A stretch of DNA of 64,000 nucleotides, taken from the NCBI RefSeq assembly GCF_018494065.1, contig NZ_JABBFR010000009.1, forward strand, positions 62,001 through 126,000. The letters run 5' to 3'. Source of the DNA: Rosenbergiella gaditana. GTDB lineage: Bacteria; Pseudomonadota; Gammaproteobacteria; Enterobacterales; Enterobacteriaceae. The notes below the pieces were generated by a model that saw nothing but the letters and a program-made list of their open reading frames with translations, had not been told where the DNA came from and ran no database searches. Made by a program: the position numbers and the translations under genes. The first letter of the stretch is position 1; each line of letters starts with the position of its first letter. Below, piece after piece: positions 53,312 through 63,394 of the stretch.

Positions 53312-54217
53312 CTATTTCACCACAGCTTTATAGGCCAAGGCAGCAGCCGGTACCGGTGCAGACTTTCCTGTTTCTAACCAACTACGAATCCGATTAGCGT
53401 CAGCAAAATGGGTATATTTGCCAAAAGCATCCAGTACGACCAATGCTACCGGCCGACCATTGATCACCGTACGCATTGCCAAACAGTGCCCTGCTTCGTC
53501 TGTATAACCTGTTTTCGTTAAGGCTATTTGCCATGTTTTGTTATAGACAAGATGGTTAGTATTACGGAATGGCAACGTATAACGCGGGTTTTGGAAGGAT
53601 GCGGTGGTCCCTTGCGTCGTGCTTAATTGTCCGATTAACGGGTAAGCTCGGGTGGCTTTCAGTAACTTAACCAAATCTTCAGCGTCTGAAATGTTATGAA
53701 TAGAGAGCCCCGTCGGCTCAACGTAGTGAGTATGGCTCATACCTAACACACGTGCTTTCACATTCATCGCCTGAATAAATGCGCTATACCCCCCTTTATA
53801 ATTTGCCGCAAGGCTGGCTGCCGCACGGTTTTCAGAAGACATGAGTGCAAGCAACATCATGTCGCGGCGGCTTATATGACTATTAACTTTGACTCGCGAA
53901 AATACGCCACGCATCTCCGAGGTTTGATGAATATCCACGGGTAACAGCTCATCCAACGGCTGTTTAGCATCCAAGGCAACCATCACCGTCATCAGTTTAG
54001 TGATCGAAGCGATAGGCCTTACTCGGTCAGGGTGAAGTGAAAAGATGACTTTATTGGTCGTGAGGTCAACGACCAACGCACTGCCAGAGGCAATCTGCGG
54101 TTGAACCAATCGATTTTCTTGGCTTGAACTATACTTTGCCGGAGTCACTTTAGCTGACACGGAAAAACAACAACATAAAAAGAGAGCTAGGATACAATGA
54201 TGGCGTTTTACTGGCAT
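53312..54217 (-). CDS. pbpG: D-alanyl-D-alanine endopeptidase (PBP7)
   Basis: PbpG cleaves DD-crosslinks of peptidoglycan in the periplasm. The 301-residue precursor starts with a signal peptide (to about residue 22, unusually Cys-rich: [10 protein letters not shown]). Catalytic motifs are SITK (Ser71, Lys74), SSEN near residue 131 and KTG in [12 protein letters not shown] near 232. Its divergent neighbour yohD is also close to pbpG in E. coli. Confidence 0.95.
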   Translation of the reverse strand: MPVKRHHCILALFLCCCFSVSAKVTPAKYSSSQENRLVQPQIASGSALVVDLTTNKVIFSLHPDRVRPIASITKLMTVMVALDAKQPLDELLPVDIHQTSEMRGVFSRVKVNSHISRRDMMLLALMSSENRAAASLAANYKGGYSAFIQAMNVKARVLGMSHTHYVEPTGLSIHNISDAEDLVKLLKATRAYPLIGQLSTTQGTTASFQNPRYTLPFRNTNHLVYNKTWQIALTKTGYTDEAGHCLAMRTVINGRPVALVVLDAFGKYTHFADANRIRSWLETGKSAPVPAAALAYKAVVK

Positions 54218-54450
54218 TTTTCGTCTAATATGGTCTGAGTCAATTTTCTGTATGGGATACAGGCTGCTCTTCCCCCAACCAGGAGAAAAGCTGGCGACAG
54301 CATCATACGCGCGTCGATGCAGAAAAAGCTAAGTCTGTTTACGGATTTAGCCTGGTATTTGTAAAAAAATCTGTCAACCTAACGTTTATTGTTCTGTTAG
54401 CAGCTTACACAGTGATAAAAACGACCATTCACTTACTTCAGGACCCTATT

Positions 54451-55029
54451 TTGTCTATCGATATTCACTCACTGATCTCACATTATGGCTACCTCGCATT
54501 AGTCATCGGTTGTATGGCCGAAGGCGAAACCTTTGTCCTGCTAGGCGGTATTGCGGCGCATGAAGAATTACTCCAGCTGTACTGGGTGATCGCCGCAGCA
54601 ATGTTGGGCGGTATCATTGGTGACCAGATTCTGTTTTTTTTGGGGTGGCGTTATGGCACCAAATTCTTAACCCGCTTCGAGAAGCAGCAAAGTAAAATCG
54701 ATAAGGCCAATACGCTCATCCATCGCCATCCTGCCCTGTTTGTTATTGGGGCTAGGTTTATGTACGGCTTTCGGATAATTGGACCGATTATTATCGGTTC
54801 AAGTGGATTACACCCTTGGCTCTTCGTGTTACTCAATATTATCGGTGCAGCATTGTGGGCCGGTATTTTTGCTAGCCTCGGATTTTATGCAGGCAAGGTC
54901 ATCACCCCGTGGTTGAACCGTATTGAAGGTTATCTTGAACCCTTATTTTGGGTCGTGGCGACAGCGTTGATTATCTGGGGTGCGTGGAAGCTGATCCAAT
55001 GGTTTAGAACGCGTAACTCTACGCAATGA
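54451..55029 (+). CDS. yohD: DedA-family membrane protein YohD
   Basis: A DedA-superfamily inner-membrane protein, a group implicated in undecaprenyl-phosphate or lipid flipping. I chose TTG 54451: AGGA lies 7 bp upstream, and the product (LSIDIHSLISHYGY...) then has 192 residues and aligns with the E. coli N-terminus. A GTG at 54412 would add 13 residues without a ribosome-binding site. The DedA hallmarks EGETFVLLGG, GGIIGDQILFFLGWRYG and RFMYGFRIIGPIIIGSS are present. Confidence 0.88.
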   Translation: MSIDIHSLISHYGYLALVIGCMAEGETFVLLGGIAAHEELLQLYWVIAAAMLGGIIGDQILFFLGWRYGTKFLTRFEKQQSKIDKANTLIHRHPALFVIGARFMYGFRIIGPIIIGSSGLHPWLFVLLNIIGAALWAGIFASLGFYAGKVITPWLNRIEGYLEPLFWVVATALIIWGAWKLIQWFRTRNSTQ

Positions 55030-55176
55030 TAACCAGAAATATCAGAATCTTTCACTGAAATTAAAAAGCATATGTTCATTCATTACGTCTGCACCTATAC
55101 TAAGCATAAGGCTGAGTCAGATTCGGTCTATTACCTTTTTCACACCATCGTTAATCAGGTTTAAGCCATACATTCT

Positions 55177-56235
55177 ATGAAAAAAAGCATCCGCGCGTTG
55201 ATCTCTGCTGCCATGACTGTTGCAGCCTTTTCTCAAACTGCACATGCGGTGGTATATCCACTTCCGGCAGCCAACAGCAGCATTACTGGTGAGAACCTCG
55301 AAGTTTCTATCCCGACTGACAGCAGATTACCGCTGGAAGCTTTTGCTGCACAATATGAGATGGGGCTGAGTAATATTTTAGAAGCAAACCCAGGTATTGA
55401 TGTCTATCTACCGAAAGCGAGTTCTAAACTTATTATTCCACAGCAACTGATTTTACCTGATGCGCCTCGCGAAGGGATTGTGATTAACAGTGCTGAAATG
55501 CGCCTCTACTATTATCCGAAAGGTGGTCATACCGTCGTCGTATTGCCTATCGGTATCGGGCAGTTAGGGAAAGACACGCCTCTCGACTGGGTAACTAAAG
55601 TAGAGAGCAAGCGCCCTAATCCAACGTGGACGCCAACGGCTAAAATGCATAGTGAATATGCCAATGAGGGTAAAAATTTACCCTCCACCTTCCCTGCTGG
55701 TCCAGATAACCCAATGGGACTGTACGCACTCTATATCGGTAAAATGTACGCAGTTCATGGGACTAATGCCGATTTCGGTATTGGGCTACGTGTCAGTCAC
55801 GGCTGTGTTCGCCTGCGTGGTGATGATATTAAATGGTTATTTGAGCATGTTCCGGTCGGTACCCGCGTTCAGTTTGTGAATCAGCCGGTTAAAGCTGCGG
55901 TCGAAGCCGATGGGTCGCGCTACCTTGAGGTACATAATCCGCTTTCTACAACCGAAGAACAATTCACCAGTAATGCTGTCGTCCCTATCAACTTAACGCA
56001 ATCAGTCAGCAAAGTGCTCTCTGATTCCAGTGTTAATCAAGATGTGGTTAACCAAGTATTACAAAATCGTTCCGGTATGCCAGTGAAAGTGAACGGCGTG
56101 GCAGAAGCCCATGCGAATACCCCACAACCGGTCTCTGAACAGAGTGATGCACAGCCTACTGAAGCGCCAGACTCTAGCTTCTCTGCACAAGGGGCTAGCC
56201 AATCGGTGACTCAACCACCACCGATCGAAGAGTAA
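55177..56235 (+). CDS. ldtB: L,D-transpeptidase (LdtB/YbiS type)
   Basis: LdtB attaches Braun lipoprotein to peptidoglycan in the periplasm. The 352-residue precursor has a signal peptide (to HA at 23-24), a LysM-like N-terminal region ([17 protein letters not shown]) and the YkuD catalytic motif [17 protein letters not shown] with His194 and Cys210. It resembles E. coli YbiS more than ErfK (for example [11 protein letters not shown] and [13 protein letters not shown]). A Ser/Gln/Pro-rich tail of about 45 residues extends past the E. coli end at [11 protein letters not shown]. Confidence 0.93.
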   Translation: MKKSIRALISAAMTVAAFSQTAHAVVYPLPAANSSITGENLEVSIPTDSRLPLEAFAAQYEMGLSNILEANPGIDVYLPKASSKLIIPQQLILPDAPREGIVINSAEMRLYYYPKGGHTVVVLPIGIGQLGKDTPLDWVTKVESKRPNPTWTPTAKMHSEYANEGKNLPSTFPAGPDNPMGLYALYIGKMYAVHGTNADFGIGLRVSHGCVRLRGDDIKWLFEHVPVGTRVQFVNQPVKAAVEADGSRYLEVHNPLSTTEEQFTSNAVVPINLTQSVSKVLSDSSVNQDVVNQVLQNRSGMPVKVNGVAEAHANTPQPVSEQSDAQPTEAPDSSFSAQGASQSVTQPPPIEE

Positions 56236-56240
56236 CCTTT

Positions 56241-56267
56241 ATGGGCCACAACATAGGTTGTGGCCAT
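56241..56267. terminator. hairpin between ldtB and the MFS gene
   Basis: GGCCACAAC-ATAG-GTTGTGGCC has 9-bp arms and lies between convergent genes 32 bp apart. There is no T-run on either side. Confidence 0.65.
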
Positions 56268-57473
56268 CTACCCTACCCCACCTAAGCTTTGTCGACGGCT
56301 TTTGATTAATAGCGTTCCAACCAATACCGCCCCTAAACAGACCATAACGGCAGCCGCTAGATAAATAGACCGTATCCCACTATGATTCATCAGCAACCCA
56401 GCAACAGGCCCAGTTAATCCTAACGCTAAATCCAAGAATGCCGAATATGTCCCCAGTGCCGAACCTTTACTCTGCTCACTCACTCGCCGCACGGCTTCGA
56501 CCCCTAAAGCAGGAAACACCAACGAAAAGCCCGCACCCGTGAGCAGTGCACCGATATCAGCCCACAAAACGTTCTGTGCATGCCAGAGCAGAAATAAACC
56601 AATGGCTTCAGTGACTAAACAACCGAGAGAGACAACCAGCCCCCCAAAACGGGTGATCATATGACTAAATAGAAAACGAGATAATACGAATCCTAGGCTA
56701 TAAAGGCTCAACGTCATGGCAGCTCCCTGCCAACCACGGCTCGAAAAATAGAGCGTAATAAAGGTCGCAATCACACCAAACCCCAACGTCCCTAATGCCA
56801 GACCTAATCCATAAGGACTCACTAAACTAAGCACTTGGCGAAAAGGTAAACGCGGTGCCGTTAACGCGATAGTGATACTGGCTTTATTGTGAGCCACTAC
56901 CAGACCCACCAGTCCCATCATTGCAATCAGTCCCGCAAAACCACTGATGCCAAACCACTGGTTAAGCACTACGCCAAAAGGCGCCCCGACAGCCATTGCA
57001 AAATAGGTCGCTACGCCATTCCATGAAATGACGCGCGCAGTATGTATCGACCCGACTAAATTCATTCCCCATAAGGTAGCACCGGTACTGCTAAAACTTT
57101 CGCCAATCCCTAAACAGACTCTTCCCAGTGCAAGCAGTAGTAAACTCGTCATCGAATAACTCGAACACAGCGCAGCAATCACCGTCATACCACCGCTAAG
57201 ACCGCATAGCACCATTCCCAACATCACCACTTTTTTGGGGCCGAAGTGATCAGCCAGTCGGCCACTCTGCGGACGGCTAATAAGGGTTGAAAAATATTGT
57301 AGGCTGATAATCAACCCGGCAATAAAGGGTGAAAACCCTAATTGATGGTGAACAAAACCAGGCAGTACTGCCAAAGGAAGGCCTACCGAGAGGTAGCAAA
57401 AGAAGGTAAATATCATTACCGACAAAATACGTGTATTTAACTGTCGACGCGTCGGTTCACTGTGCTGAGGCAT
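56268..57473 (-). CDS. MFS transporter of the YhhS/YfcJ type
   Basis: A 401-residue major facilitator with twelve hydrophobic segments, close in recall to E. coli YhhS and YfcJ. Characteristic parts are YLSVGLPLAVLPGFVH near residue 30, SRPQSGRLADHFGPKKVVMLG near 70, and GAGFSLVFPALGVEAVRRV near 325. I chose ATG 57471-57473 (MPQHSEPTRRQ), as the relatives have a polar N-terminus; a start at 57509 would add MLRIFLFYPGVC. Both have weak ribosome-binding sites. The substrate is unknown. Confidence 0.82.
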   Translation of the reverse strand: MPQHSEPTRRQLNTRILSVMIFTFFCYLSVGLPLAVLPGFVHHQLGFSPFIAGLIISLQYFSTLISRPQSGRLADHFGPKKVVMLGMVLCGLSGGMTVIAALCSSYSMTSLLLLALGRVCLGIGESFSSTGATLWGMNLVGSIHTARVISWNGVATYFAMAVGAPFGVVLNQWFGISGFAGLIAMMGLVGLVVAHNKASITIALTAPRLPFRQVLSLVSPYGLGLALGTLGFGVIATFITLYFSSRGWQGAAMTLSLYSLGFVLSRFLFSHMITRFGGLVVSLGCLVTEAIGLFLLWHAQNVLWADIGALLTGAGFSLVFPALGVEAVRRVSEQSKGSALGTYSAFLDLALGLTGPVAGLLMNHSGIRSIYLAAAVMVCLGAVLVGTLLIKSRRQSLGGVG

Positions 57474-57548
57474 ACACACACCAGGATAAAAAAGGAATAT
57501 CCTCAGCATAGCATATCAGTCAGCCGAGATTGTTTTGTAACCTGGGTA

Positions 57549-58496
57549 TTAGGTTAATTTTATTAACTCTTTGTTAATTTCTTGTGCAATAGTAGAAGAG
57601 TGGGTCATCGGCCGAATCTGGCCAAACAACTCATCGGCTTGAGGATAGGATTTACGCAGATAGCCTAACCATTGTTTAATCCGCGCGACGTGATACATCC
57701 CGGTATCACCCTGTTTCTCAAGATGACAATAGTCTTCCAAAAGTGCGACCACTTCTGGCCACGGCATCGGCGGATGATTATATTTGATCATCTTACTCAG
57801 GTTAGGAATATGAAGAGCTCCCCTTCCCACCATCACATCACTGCATCCGGTCGTCGTGAGACAAGACTGTGCCGATGCCCAATCCCAAATTTCACCGTTG
57901 GCAATGACGGGTATCGAGAGTCGTTCACGAATTGCGGCAATAGCCGACCAATTAATCGCCTCAGCACGGTATCCATCTTGTTTGGTTCTACCGTGGATCA
58001 CAATCTCACTTGCCCCGGCTTGCGCAACCGCATCAGCAATCTCAAAACTGTGACCGATGGAATCCCATCCTAAGCGGACTTTTACTGTAACAGGAAGAGA
58101 GGACGGTACCGCCTGACGCATCGCTTTCGCAGCATGATAGATCAATTCGGGATCTTTCAATAACGATGCCCCACCACCACTACCATTTACTGTTTTTGAA
58201 GGGCAACCGCAATTGAGATCGACCCCCCAAGATCCCAGCTCGACCGCACGATACGCATTTTCAGCTAACCATTGGGGATGCTGCCCAAGCAGCTGAATCC
58301 GTACTAAGGTTCCACTAGGCGTTCGACTTTGGTGCGCCAATTCTGGGCATAAGCGATAAAAGGATTTTTTCGGTAACAGCTGATCGACGACCCTCAAAAA
58401 TTCGGTCACACAGAGGTCGTAATCGTTGACCTTAGTCAGGAGCTCCCTGACTAAGGCATCAAGCACACCTTCCATTGGTGCTAATAACACACGCAT
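57549..58496 (-). CDS. dusC: tRNA-dihydrouridine(16) synthase
   Basis: DusC is a flavoenzyme that reduces U16 in tRNA. ATG 58494-58496 gives [19 protein letters not shown] and 315 residues, as in E. coli; the longer frame to 58655 runs into rhlE and is rejected. The catalytic Cys is in [16 protein letters not shown] near residue 98, with FMN-binding VKVRLGWD and IANGEIWDW, and [10 protein letters not shown] later. It starts 4 bp after the rhlE stop, suggesting co-transcription. Confidence 0.96.
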   Translation of the reverse strand: MRVLLAPMEGVLDALVRELLTKVNDYDLCVTEFLRVVDQLLPKKSFYRLCPELAHQSRTPSGTLVRIQLLGQHPQWLAENAYRAVELGSWGVDLNCGCPSKTVNGSGGGASLLKDPELIYHAAKAMRQAVPSSLPVTVKVRLGWDSIGHSFEIADAVAQAGASEIVIHGRTKQDGYRAEAINWSAIAAIRERLSIPVIANGEIWDWASAQSCLTTTGCSDVMVGRGALHIPNLSKMIKYNHPPMPWPEVVALLEDYCHLEKQGDTGMYHVARIKQWLGYLRKSYPQADELFGQIRPMTHSSTIAQEINKELIKLT

Positions 58497-58500
58497 GGGA

Positions 58501-59832
58501 CTAGCGATTGCCCTGCGGTTTCTTAGCTGCTGGCTTCGCTGCAGAGGAAGGACCACTACGAGTCCGAGGACGCGAGGCATTTTGTCCTTGAGGACGCGCC
58601 TGTCCACGTGAACCATTATGGTCAGAACGTCCACCACGACCGGCACCACGTCCACCTTGGCGTCCGTTTTGAATCGGCTCAGCTTTGATTGAGGGATCCG
58701 GCTCGTAACCTGGTATTGCCAAACGTGGGATCTCTTTTTTCAGGAGTTTTTCAATATCACGCAGTAGCTTGTGTTCATCGACACAGACGAGTGATAATGC
58801 CGAACCACTCGCTGCCGCACGACCCGTACGGCCAATACGGTGGACATAATCTTCCGCGACATTCGGTAGCTCATAGTTCACTACGTGAGGCAGTTCTTCA
58901 ATGTCGATACCGCGCGCCGCAATATCGGTCGCCACTAGTACCCGAACTTCACCGGTTTTGAAGTGCTCCAGCGCACGGGTTCGCGCACCTTGGCTTTTAT
59001 TACCGTGAATCGCTGCGGCGGTGATACCGTCTTTGTTAAGCTGTTCCGCAAGATGGTTAGCACCATGTTTGGTACGGGTAAACACCAATACTTGCTGCCA
59101 ATTCTCTTTACCAATTAAATATGACAGTAGCTCACGTTTACGTTTCTTATCAGTAAAATGCACCTGCTGAGAAACCTGCTCCGAGGCGGTGTTACGGCGA
59201 GCTACTTCCACTAATTTGGGACGATCTAATAATTTCTCTGCGAGTGCTTTGATCTCGTCAGAGAAGGTCGCCGAGAACAGCAAGTTTTGACGACGAGTGG
59301 GTAATTTGGCAAGGATACGACGGATATCATGGATGAAGCCCATATCTAACATACGGTCAGCTTCATCTAGCACGAGGATTTCGATATTCGACAGTTGCAC
59401 AGCATTCTGTTGTACTAAATCAAGTAAGCGTCCCGGCGTGGCAACCAGTATATCTACCCCACCACGCAATTTCATCATTTGTGGGTTGATACTCACGCCA
59501 CCGAATACTACCAGCGAACGTAATTTAAGATAACGACTATAACTTTGAACGTTCTCACCCACCTGCGCAGCAAGTTCCCGTGTAGGAGTTAATATTAACG
59601 CACGCACAGGTCTACGCCCATTGATGGGCTTCTCATTGGCGGTAAGACGATGTAACAGTGGCAAGGTGAACCCTGCGGTTTTTCCGGTACCGGTTTGAGC
59701 GCTGGCTAATAAGTCATCACCCGCCAACACGATAGGAATCGCTTGTTGTTGGATAGGCGTAGGGGTGGTGTAGCCCTGTTCGTTAACAGCACGCAAAATC
59801 TCGGCATGTAAACCGAGTGAATCGAAAGTCAT
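58501..59832 (-). CDS. rhlE: ATP-dependent RNA helicase RhlE
   Basis: RhlE is a DEAD-box helicase active in ribosome maturation. The 443-residue product has Walker [12 protein letters not shown] near residue 44, DEAD ([13 protein letters not shown]) near 155, SAT (LFSATFSDE) near 187 and [10 protein letters not shown] near 330. The C-terminal tail (about 380-443) is rich in Arg, Gly, Asn and Pro, with RGG-like repeats typical of RNA contact. It is followed after 4 bp by dusC. Confidence 0.96.
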   Translation of the reverse strand: MTFDSLGLHAEILRAVNEQGYTTPTPIQQQAIPIVLAGDDLLASAQTGTGKTAGFTLPLLHRLTANEKPINGRRPVRALILTPTRELAAQVGENVQSYSRYLKLRSLVVFGGVSINPQMMKLRGGVDILVATPGRLLDLVQQNAVQLSNIEILVLDEADRMLDMGFIHDIRRILAKLPTRRQNLLFSATFSDEIKALAEKLLDRPKLVEVARRNTASEQVSQQVHFTDKKRKRELLSYLIGKENWQQVLVFTRTKHGANHLAEQLNKDGITAAAIHGNKSQGARTRALEHFKTGEVRVLVATDIAARGIDIEELPHVVNYELPNVAEDYVHRIGRTGRAAASGSALSLVCVDEHKLLRDIEKLLKKEIPRLAIPGYEPDPSIKAEPIQNGRQGGRGAGRGGRSDHNGSRGQARPQGQNASRPRTRSGPSSAAKPAAKKPQGNR

Positions 59833-59981
59833 GGGGTATTGCTCCAGGGACGCCCTGACCGTCTTTTCACGGTGCAGTTTTCAGGGGGGATAGTGTCACT
59901 AATTAGAGAGAAATCAACGCAAACTACAATGCGATAAGTGCGAAGGAGTGTATCAGACTTTAAGCATGACTGCGAGGATGA

Positions 59982-60009
59982 TAAAAAGGCCAGTCGAATG
60001 ACTGACCTT
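59982..60009 (-). terminator. ybhQ terminator
   Basis: On the minus strand AAGGTCAGTC-ATTC-GACTGGCCTT (one mismatch) is followed by TTTTTAT, ending 8 bp past the ybhQ stop. Confidence 0.85.
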
Positions 60010-60016
60010 GAAGGTA

Positions 60017-60409
60017 TTAGCTGCGTTTTTTCTCGACTTGCTGACCAGAACCTTTGGCAAACAACGAGAAAAGTGCGGGCCCGATGAGCATCGCCACACC
60101 TAATCCACAAATCAGTAGCGGATTGTGCAATACACGAGAGAACAAGAAGAGTGACAACATCGCCGCACCAAAGTAATAGGTGGTGGAGGCTTCTTCTAAA
60201 TAATCTCCCACTGCGCGTAAGCGCGAGACATTTTGCGTAATGAGCATAGCAACAAGCAAAACGACATAACTTGCGACCAATCCGGCACTGACTTCAACTA
60301 ACAATTTGTGTTTAAAACCCCAAATTAATGAAGCCACGATGGTTAAATGCATCGCGATATGAAAACACGTTTGCCCAGTGACAATCTGAACACGGTTAGA
60401 CCATTTCAT
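60017..60409 (-). CDS. ybhQ: inner-membrane protein YbhQ
   Basis: A 130-residue membrane protein with four hydrophobic segments, matching E. coli YbhQ (136) from MKW at the start through EEASTTYYFGAA near residue 75. The tail is basic (QQVEKKRS). Function is unknown. The ATG is preceded by AGGAGATAACT. It lies between rhlE and ybhL as in the E. coli neighbourhood. Confidence 0.88.
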   Translation of the reverse strand: MKWSNRVQIVTGQTCFHIAMHLTIVASLIWGFKHKLLVEVSAGLVASYVVLLVAMLITQNVSRLRAVGDYLEEASTTYYFGAAMLSLFLFSRVLHNPLLICGLGVAMLIGPALFSLFAKGSGQQVEKKRS

Positions 60410-60859
60410 AGTTATCTCCTAGTAATACTCGCGGTAAAGCAATGCACCTTAACGCCAGTAAGTGTTTTCCGAGAGTAATCGAAAAAAATCAGCTGACCAC
60501 CTCTTTGCAAAGCAATTGTGATAAGACCGATATTTCTTAAGAAAATTCCGTAAGAAAACCAATTCAGTTTGCCACAAGTTAGGATAAATATCATATTTTG
60601 TTTTAAAGGCGGCTTTAAATTAGCGGAAAAAACTACAAAATCTGAATAAATTAACATTTATTGGAATAATATATTAAATCATATCTATCCATTCAAAAAA
60701 TACGCGATTAGAGGGACTTTATTAAAAAAAACATTACTAATCATAGAGTTGAAAACACCCCTCTCTTCATGAAGCTTTTAACTTAAGATATTTCCGGTGT
60801 TTTTTTACTCAAAAAAAAGAGGGGAAAATCCCCTCTTTTCACGATCTTCTGCTGTTCCC
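60410..60859. promoter_or_regulatory. AT-rich spacer between ybhQ and ybhL, no gene
   Basis: This 450-bp gap contains the ybhQ promoter side and, at its right end, the ybhL terminator. A frame at 60412-60657 (minus) has no recognisable domain or ribosome-binding support, and I leave it out. Short T/A runs lie around 60640-60735. Confidence 0.5.
60811..60839 (-). terminator. ybhL rho-independent terminator
   Basis: GAGGGGA-AAA-TCCCCTC with an A-run on the plus strand gives, on the minus strand, a GC-rich stem followed by TCTTTTTTTT, 21 bp past the ybhL stop. It ends the moa-yaiW-ybhL unit. Confidence 0.92.
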
Positions 60860-61570
60860 TTATCGTCTATCACCAAAAATTCGTAGTAACATCATGAAAA
60901 GGTTAATAAAGTCTAAATAAAGCGTTAATGCGCCGACAATACTGTAACGACGGAAATTTGCTTTATCCGATGAATCGATGTTCTCACCTAATTGACGTAG
61001 CTTTTGGGTATCGTAGGCCGTTAAGCCGACAAATACCACGACACCGATATAGGTGATCGCCCACATTAACGCGGTACTTTTTAGCCAGTAATTGACCAGC
61101 GACGCAATCAGTATGCCGATCAACGCCATAAATAATAAGCTACCTAATTTACTCAGATCACGCTTAGTCACTGCACCGTATACCGTCATCGCCCCAAACA
61201 TTGCCGCCGTCACCACAAAGGTGCTAGCGATGGAGGAATAGGTAAAGGCAAGAAAGATACTGGCCATAGTCAACCCCGTCAGGACGGAGTAAAGCATAAA
61301 GAGCCCAGTGGCGAGTGCCGCACTCATTTTATGCACTAAGCCTGAAAGCACAAATACCACTGCTAGTTGCGCAATGATTAACCCAAAAAAGGTGATACGG
61401 CTGGAGAAGATCGCTTCCATAACAACAGGCGTTCTTGCGGCAAACCAGCTTACAAATGCCGTCAATAATAAGCCAGTTGTCATCCAACCATAGACTTGAG
61501 TCATATACGCTTGCACGCGACTCTCCGATGAGGTGTGTCCCAATGATGAAGGACGTTGATAATTTTCCAT
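60860..61570 (-). CDS. ybhL: BAX inhibitor-1 family inner-membrane protein YbhL
   Basis: A 236-residue protein with seven hydrophobic segments, matching E. coli YbhL (234) from QAYMTQVYGWMTTGLLLTAF to the end LFMMLLRIFGDRR. The late Asp pair of the family is visible in AYDTQKLRQL and LTLYLDFINLF. Family members in other organisms act in calcium leak; this one's role is unknown. Its ATG overlaps the yaiW stop (TAATG), so translation is coupled to the moa-yaiW transcript. Confidence 0.95.
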   Translation of the reverse strand: MENYQRPSSLGHTSSESRVQAYMTQVYGWMTTGLLLTAFVSWFAARTPVVMEAIFSSRITFFGLIIAQLAVVFVLSGLVHKMSAALATGLFMLYSVLTGLTMASIFLAFTYSSIASTFVVTAAMFGAMTVYGAVTKRDLSKLGSLLFMALIGILIASLVNYWLKSTALMWAITYIGVVVFVGLTAYDTQKLRQLGENIDSSDKANFRRYSIVGALTLYLDFINLFMMLLRIFGDRR

Positions 61571-62673
61571 TACTCCCCCCTAGCTTGAAGTAGACAGTGT
61601 TGATAGCGTTGGTTCACGCGTTGTGCGAACCACGCTGTTGTAAGATTACGTGAAATTTTCGGGCTCTCTAATGTGATCCCCGGTAACCGCTCGTGTGGCC
61701 AAGCTTGGCCGCGCTTTTTATCGGCCGCGGAAAAAACCTTTTTCCATAATGGGCTTTGTTCAAATTCGAGTGATTCACCTTGTGACAATTGTTGATGAAT
61801 CGCTTGGTCACTCAGTTGCAGTGTAGAGCGGATTGACCTAATCGCCAACTCGGTACGACTGGGTGCATCGCTCTGATATTGAATTAAATCGCCGTCTAAA
61901 GCCAATTTTTGTCCGCTTAAATAAGAGAGCGCGGCTTGAAAGGCTGCATTTCGACTGGCATACCAGCCAGCATTATAGTCAGCAAAACGGTATAAAGGCA
62001 CCGAATAATGGGTTGGATAGCCGAGGAGATGGAGGGTACCAAAGTAAACGCCGCCTCGTTGGGTGAGGACCTCTTTACGGATACTTTTCTCGATCTGATA
62101 GGGATAATTATCTGCATGTTGTTCAGCAAAAGCGATGCTGACCTGCATCGGCCCCCCGGTATGAATAGGATTAAATCGCCCAAACAGACGCTGCCCAAGG
62201 GGAACGGTATCAATTAAGTCGTCAAAAATATCACTGAGCTCACGCTCGCTACGTACATTATCTAACCGCTCAGTATAGCTTTTGCCGTTTGAAGAAGGGA
62301 TCTTGAGTGCGGTACGTACCACAAATTCAGGGATATGAAGAGTGCCTGCACGACGGGTGATCTCTTGCCAAGCGATCTGCGGTAAACCTTTAACCGGTGC
62401 TTGTGCATTAAAGTTAGTCTCTTGCCCCGCAACAGCGATAACCGCGCATAGATTGCTGACATCAGGATCGAGCTGTTGATGTAAAAAAGCGTGGTAAATA
62501 TCTTCAGACCATTGCGTTTTATTGGACACATAGCTCGGTAGTAACTGCTTGACCTGAGTGGTCACCGCGACTTTAGGACGTGTGGGGGTTTTGGTTTTTT
62601 CTGAGGCACAACTCGCCAGTAGCAACGCCATGATGCCTAAACTGGCGGTTTTTAGGCCTTGTTGAAGAGTCAC
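61570..62673 (-). CDS. yaiW: DUF1615 lipoprotein YaiW
   Basis: A 367-residue outer-membrane-type lipoprotein. The GTG start at 62671-62673 overlaps the moaE stop (GTGA), with AAGGAT upstream. The signal ends in LLASC, with lipidation at Cys22. The body matches E. coli YaiW in GLPQIAWQEITRRA, HIPEFVVRTALK, GGPMQVSIAFAEQH and NLTTAWFAQRVNQR. In E. coli yaiW lies next to sbmA and aids peptide uptake; no sbmA is visible here, and the gene is instead inside the moa unit. Confidence 0.93.
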   Translation of the reverse strand: MTLQQGLKTASLGIMALLLASCASEKTKTPTRPKVAVTTQVKQLLPSYVSNKTQWSEDIYHAFLHQQLDPDVSNLCAVIAVAGQETNFNAQAPVKGLPQIAWQEITRRAGTLHIPEFVVRTALKIPSSNGKSYTERLDNVRSERELSDIFDDLIDTVPLGQRLFGRFNPIHTGGPMQVSIAFAEQHADNYPYQIEKSIRKEVLTQRGGVYFGTLHLLGYPTHYSVPLYRFADYNAGWYASRNAAFQAALSYLSGQKLALDGDLIQYQSDAPSRTELAIRSIRSTLQLSDQAIHQQLSQGESLEFEQSPLWKKVFSAADKKRGQAWPHERLPGITLESPKISRNLTTAWFAQRVNQRYQHCLLQARGE

Positions 62674-63146
62674 GATAATCCTTCCTTATTCATCCATTTT
62701 TCCGGTGCTTTATTGTCTTGTGAAGTGGGAGATAACCAGCGTGCGCCGTTTTCTGTGACCTCACGTTTCCAAAAAGGCGCTTGGCTTTTCAATAAATCCA
62801 TAATGTATTCTGTTGCCATAAAGGCAGCATGCCGATGGCTAGCGCTAACAATCACCAAGACGATCTCCTCCCCTAAGGCGAAGGTCCCCACACGATGGAT
62901 AATGGTAATATTATTTACCACAAAGCGACTTCTCGCTTGCTCGGCGAGGTGGTGCAAAACACGTTCTGTCATCCCTGGATAGTGCTCTAAGGTAAGCTGA
63001 TTGACCGCTTGCCCCTGATTCAGGTCGCGTACTTTTCCGACGAAAAACACTATTGCGCCATCTTGATGATTATTGGCCGCCGACTGATATTCCTGCTCCA
63101 CGGAGAAGTGCTCTGACGTTACCTTGATATGTGTTTGAGGAGGCAT
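62670..63146 (-). CDS. moaE: molybdopterin synthase catalytic subunit
   Basis: MoaE, with thiocarboxylated MoaD, adds sulfur to cyclic pyranopterin monophosphate. The 158-residue product has the conserved GAIVFFVGKVRD near residue 30, the HRVGTFALGEEIVLV segment near 84 and the active-site lysine region LKSQAPFWKRE near 120. It starts 2 bp after moaD and overlaps yaiW by 4 bp. Confidence 0.97.
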   Translation of the reverse strand: MPPQTHIKVTSEHFSVEQEYQSAANNHQDGAIVFFVGKVRDLNQGQAVNQLTLEHYPGMTERVLHHLAEQARSRFVVNNITIIHRVGTFALGEEIVLVIVSASHRHAAFMATEYIMDLLKSQAPFWKREVTENGARWLSPTSQDNKAPEKWMNKEGLS

Positions 63147-63148
63147 CG

Positions 63149-63394
63149 TTATCCCCCTGTGACAGGAGGGAAAAAAGCCACTTCGTCACCAGGCTGCAAA
63201 GGCTGTGAAAAATCGCAAATTTCTTGATTGACTGCGACAAGTAATCGACCGTCGGCCATTGCCAACTGCCAACGTTTACCGCGCTGAATCAGGGCTGAAC
63301 GAAGTTGCTCGACATTCGTAAAGTCTGCGTCAAGCATCAGTTTTTCACACTCCACTAGCTCACGGGTCTGCGCAAAAAATAAAACCTTAATCAT
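63149..63394 (-). CDS. moaD: molybdopterin synthase sulfur carrier subunit
   Basis: MoaD is the ubiquitin-like sulfur carrier, 81 residues from ATG 63392-63394 ([14 protein letters not shown]), as in E. coli. The C-terminal [10 protein letters not shown] carries the Gly-Gly activated by MoeB (36208-36954). Its start overlaps the moaC stop by 8 bp. The longer frame to 63457 lies inside moaC and is rejected. Confidence 0.97.
   Translation of the reverse strand: MIKVLFFAQTRELVECEKLMLDADFTNVEQLRSALIQRGKRWQLAMADGRLLVAVNQEICDFSQPLQPGDEVAFFPPVTGG

Noticed and set aside
60412..60657. 81-codon frame between ybhQ and ybhL (minus strand)
   Set aside because: No recognisable domain, the sequence is AT-rich intergenic, and it runs into the ybhQ leader. 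It looks like a chance frame.
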